Below, piece after piece: positions 60,148 to 64,000 of a stretch of 64,000 nucleotides of DNA; position 1 is the first letter of the stretch, and every line of letters begins with the position of its first letter. Below the pieces are notes generated by a model. It saw only the letters and a list, made by a program, of their open reading frames with translations, did not search any database and was not told the origin of the DNA. Origin of the DNA: Myrica gale (lineage: Eukaryota; Streptophyta; Magnoliopsida; Fagales; Myricaceae); contig OZ005611.1 of the NCBI GenBank assembly GCA_963930655.1, positions 18,897,001 to 18,961,000 of the forward strand. Direction: 5' to 3'. A program made the translations under genes and the position numbers.

Positions 60148-62617
60148 CGGCTATTTCCTCAGCCATCCATCAAATCGTGATTGGAACATTAGTGCTGCTT
60201 GGATTGATGTCATTCTTAAATGCCCACAACGCACCACAGAAAGCAACCTATGCAACTGATGAATATGCAACAAAGATCATAAAGGAGCTAGCTTGTTTCT
60301 TGCCTACTTTACCTAATATTTTAGTTGTTAGTCACAAAACTATCAAATTCAAGCTGCCCACCGAAGTGTAAAATTCCATACGAGTATTTTTCAGTGTAAA
60401 AGTCAGAGAACCCTGGCGAAGAAGAAAAAGGAAAAAAGCAACGTTCAATGTATGCAGGATCAGCATTGGTGGGATTGTCAAATATAAAGTAAGAGAAAAA
60501 GCTAGAACCCGTCTTCTTATCCTTCCCGATATGTCGGGCGTGTGGCTAGCCTGTGCCATTACAAAAGGACCAGTTCATGGATTGCCAGCGATTCTTCTTC
60601 TTCTTCTACGTTTTTCTCGTGTGAGGTTGGTATGAGCGCGTAGAAAAAAAGAGAGAGGTTGGTATGAGCGAAGAGGGGGAGGACCCACCATTGCAGCCAC
60701 GGAAACAAGATAATCACCACTTTAACACATCATTTCTATTATTTTTAAACTTTTTGCAACTAAAATTATGTCTACTTTACAGGTCACTCTGGCCGTGCGA
60801 TATTCAGGTTCTTGTTTGAATTGAAAAGATAGAGTGGACTGATATGTAGCTGGTAATCAGTATACCATATGGGGATGGCATTTGTTGTGAGTGTGCGATA
60901 AAAAGATGATTAAGACTTGCTCACACTTTCTGATCCGAAAACACGTTCGCTTGATCACTTCCATTCGTTTCTTCCTTCTCTCCGGTCAGTGGGGTGGTTT
61001 TTATCAAGACACAGACTTATGAGAACAAAGGCTCGATGATTAACAATCATCATGCTTCTTGTCTGCAGGACTATATATATATATTATCGATGTAGTTTGA
61101 TTATAGGTTCTCTGGGTTTGTACCTATAATATCCATATTAGAGGAAGCTAATATGGGTTGAAAATAATGAAAAATCTTAGTGAAAAATTGGGGGGGGGGG
61201 GGGGGGGCTCCTGAGCAAGCAAATCAGCAAAAGTGAAACGATCGACCATCAGCCACAAATCACAGTATCCGCATGCTAACAAGTTTGTTCAACGAACATG
61301 GTAGTTTCAAACTTTGTGGCTGGGATGCTCGAAGTTGGATCTATCTTAATTGATTGCCTAACTTGACCAGTAGAGTGCATCTAAACGTAGGGTTTAAAAT
61401 ATTTATAATTTTGTGATAAGATTTGAGCTTGTCCCATAAAAGAAATCAAGAAAGCACAGCAAAGAAATCTTAACAATCATGGTGACGTTTAAGGTTCTCA
61501 TAGTTTTGGCAACAATACATGTGAGAATACAATAATATAGTCGGACACTCAAACGGTCAAACCCCATACGTAGAAGACAATAAAAAAAAATGTAAGAGTA
61601 AGCATTTTCTTGTCATCATCCGGAGACAAATTAAGAAGAGATTAGCAATCGAGGGTAAGACCTATAATGAAGGGAGAGATGGTTATGATCGATGTCCAAG
61701 AAAGTAAAGATATTTCTGTCGTTTAAAGAGAACCCACATGCAGAAATTGTAAAGAAAAGCAACAGCTATGATGACTAACAATAGAGTAGATATTCTTCAC
61801 AACTATGAAAGGCCACATGCATGGCTATGAATAATGGAGGAACAGCAATGCATAATGCCCAATTCTGCCCACCGATTATACAGATAGAGTTGATTTCTCC
61901 AAAGTTAAAAGCTTAACGTCGAAAAACAATATATTGTTCACATGTCAAATGTCAAAACATGTGATTCATAAAGCATATATTGGTCTGAACAACCCCTTTG
62001 ATTCTAATCAGTCAAATGCATCATACTGCAGGACGGTGGACAATTCCAGGTTGTGTACGTATTTCCGTTTTATACATCTGGACAAAATGTCAATTTTGGT
62101 GCAAATTTGTAACTTCCAGTAAACAGCTTACTTCAGAAGTAAGGTGATAAAGAAGAGTTGATTTAAAATTTAAAATTATATTTATTTTGTAATATTCTTC
62201 TTTACTTGTGGATCCCAAAATCTCTCTTAATTGGTAGTTCATAATATGTATAACATTTTAATTGAAATGAGGTGAAATGTGAACTCAGGTCTCGAAATTC
62301 TTTTTCGAAAAATTTAAGCTTTTTAGATAAGCCGTGAAGTGATTAACGAATAAGTAATAGATCAAATATTAAAATCCACGTAACTCTCGACTTGTTTCTT
62401 GAAATTTTATCCGGGCCTATTTTGTGTCTCGAAGTGTTATTAGTCAGCCTATGTATGAACAATATCGAAATTAACACGAGTCTCTGAGCAAAACCAAGAA
62501 GAAGAAAAGAAGCCAAAAAAAAATAAATTAAAGAGCTCTAGGTTCGAGCTTTGCCGAGTCCCCACAACACCGGATTCTTCATCTATGTTTTGGTCTGAAT
62601 AGGAGGCCTGTGCCAAA
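60148..62617. other. Intergenic DNA
   Basis: Contains a 17-18 base G run (about 61190-61207), short CTT and AT microsatellites (60596-60610, 61073-61084) and short open frames without family resemblance. No RNA gene seen. Confidence 0.4.
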
Positions 62618-62775
62618 CACACGCCGAATAGATCCCCTGTCCTGCTGATCCTTGACTCGTCTAGTTGAGAACCTTGCGTGTGTTCGGCACACGCCGAATA
62701 GAGCCCCAGTCCAGCTGATCCTTTACTTGTCTAGTTGAGAACCTTGTGTGTGTCCGGCACACGCCTAATAGAGCC
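62618..62775. repeat. 70-bp tandem repeat, 2.3 copies
   Basis: Units start at 62618, 62688 and 62758 with CACACGCC(G/T)AATAGA; each has GTCTAGTTGAGAACCTTG and ends TGTTCGG or TGTCCGG. Units differ at under ten positions, so the duplication is fairly recent. Confidence 0.85.
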
Positions 62776-63543
62776 TCCGAGAGGGCAGAGGCTGACGTCT
62801 TGAGCACGATGTCGATAACACCTAGTCCATCAGTAACGACAACGGCACCGTGTTTAATTTGGCACAAAGGCTTCTGTCAAACACACGCCTCTCTGTACAA
62901 AGGCTTCGATGAAGCTGAGGAATTTTTAACCTTTTTTTTTTTCGTAGAACCTTTTACTCGGATATTCATTTACAAGAGACAAAGCAATCATTCTTATTAG
63001 TTGAAATAAACAGTGTGAATCCAAAGTGAACACGGTTGAAAAAAGCGTCACGAGAATTAAAAGAAAGGAATATCAAGAATTACGTGGTTCAGCCTCAATC
63101 CGGTCTACGTCGACTACAAAACAATTTTATTAAGAATGCTTAAGAAAATCACTCTACCCGCCTAATACAACAGTCACACCACCCTCTTTCTCTTTCTTTC
63201 TGCCTAATGCTCACGCTCTCACGTGCTCACGTATCTTTTCTCCTATAACATAAGCCTCTATTTATGGGGAAAAATACAAAGAGAAAACCTTAAGAGAAAA
63301 CACCGATAAACTTGAAGTATGGAAGAATTAGACTTCCACTACAAATCTACTTCTATTCCAAGTCTATCTCATATGGATGTAGACCCCAACTAACACAACT
63401 TCTGATTTTTCACAAATGTGCGGCAGACACAACACAAATGTGGACCCAACTATTGTTCACTACTTTTCATTCTGTGGAAAAACCACCAACCTTTATTAAT
63501 TTGCATACGGACACCACTATTAATTTAACCCACATTCTCTTCC

Positions 63544-63551
63544 TATATATA
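63544..63551 (+). promoter_or_regulatory. TATA box of the VIT1-like gene
   Basis: TATATATA lies 108 bp before the coding start at 63659, followed by a short leader with a pyrimidine-rich stretch (63595-63640). Iron-deficiency or nodule-type elements were not identifiable. Confidence 0.55.
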
Positions 63552-63658
63552 CTCTACTATCAGTGAGCAACTTCATCCCAAGAAAGAGTTGAACTCTTTT
63601 CTCCTAGCTATTCTCTTGTTTTTCTTTCTATATATCTTCTGTGTTCAAGAGTTTAGCG

Positions 63659-63897
63659 ATGGCTGAAAATGGACACAGAGACCTTGAGAAGCACCTTCTG
63701 CTTCTCCAAGACCACGAGGAGAAGCATTTCATGTCCAGTGAGATTGTCCGTGACATCATTCTCGGTGTGTCGGACGGTCTCACTGTCCCTTTTGCTCTTG
63801 CGGCAGGTTTGTCGGGTGCCGAGGTTCCATCCTCCATTATACTCATAGCTGGTATAGCTGAAGTTGCAGCCGGGGCCATCTCTATGGGACTTGGCGG
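63659..63897 (+). CDS. VIT1: VIT1-type vacuolar iron transporter, first exon only
   Basis: The first exon encodes about 79 residues from MAENGHRDLEKHLLLL to ISMGLGG and ends at the donor GG|GTATTC (phase 2); the rest lies beyond the window. EKHFMSSEIVRDIILGVSDG and TVPFALAAGLSGA are the signature of the CCC1/VIT family; the first membrane helix starts about residue 30 and the second follows at SSIILIAGIAEVAAGAISMG. VIT1 loads Fe2+ (and Mn2+) into the vacuole in exchange for protons. ATG at 63659 fits the usual N terminus; the upstream frame start at 63641 adds six residues unlike the family and is not preferred. The later stop in the open frame is inside the intron. Confidence 0.88.
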
Positions 63898-64000
63898 GTA
63901 TTCCCTAAATTCCTCTAAGATTTAGCTGAATATAATTTTGAATATTTTCAACATCTCGTCATTCATAAAAGAGAACAATTACTTGCGACTGTAAACATAA

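Noticed and set aside
60045-60371. 108-residue open frame straddling the CACTA right end
   Set aside because: The first third lies in transposon terminal sequence and the rest resembles no family I know; probably chance.

Overview
This is nuclear DNA of a flowering plant, most likely a eudicot with TE-rich intergenic space. Genes are intron-split with GT..AG borders, products match land-plant families (a meiotic SDS cyclin, CCZ1, SmD2, a BPA1-type RRM protein, a VIT1-type transporter), and most of the rest is plant transposon debris. Species cannot be read from the sequence.

Layout. 1-786: a Mutator-type MITE just upstream of a TATA box. 787-4297 (+): BPA1-like RRM protein, five coding exons. 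5696-10107 (-): SOLO DANCERS-type cyclin, seven coding exons, convergent with BPA1. 10108-18900: intergenic, with a 533-bp foldback element, a hAT-type element, and a 3.1-kb Mutator-like element with ~530-bp inverted arms that carries an intron-containing host-gene fragment. 18901-28020 (+): CCZ1, eight coding exons; its last intron holds a 1-kb hAT element and a MITE. 28021-30540: CCZ1 3' flank, another MITE, an (AT)n run. 30559-33695 (+): SmD2, whose 5' non-coding part contains three related box C/D snoRNAs behind a telo-box/site II promoter. 35.2-45.5 kb: a decayed LINE interrupted in its 3' end by a 3.85-kb CACTA element, which contains a hAT MITE. 47.2-56.6 kb: two direct copies of a ~1.5-kb block flanking a 5'-truncated copia element that is itself split by a minus-strand LINE; the two block copies differ by a MITE, a TRIM, a SINE, a deletion and an inverted segment. 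56.6-60.1 kb: an AT-rich minisatellite and a second CACTA-like element containing a 660-bp foldback. 63659-63897 (+): first exon of a VIT1-type transporter, cut by the window end.

The five protein genes are ordinary single-copy-looking housekeeping or developmental genes and do not form a pathway. The more unusual content is the snoRNA trio in SmD2 (one splicing-factor transcript apparently hosting rRNA-methylation guides) and several dated insertion histories where target-site duplications and empty sites can be read directly. I found no clear sign of a wholly new protein system. No canonical tRNA gene, rRNA gene or CRISPR array was seen.
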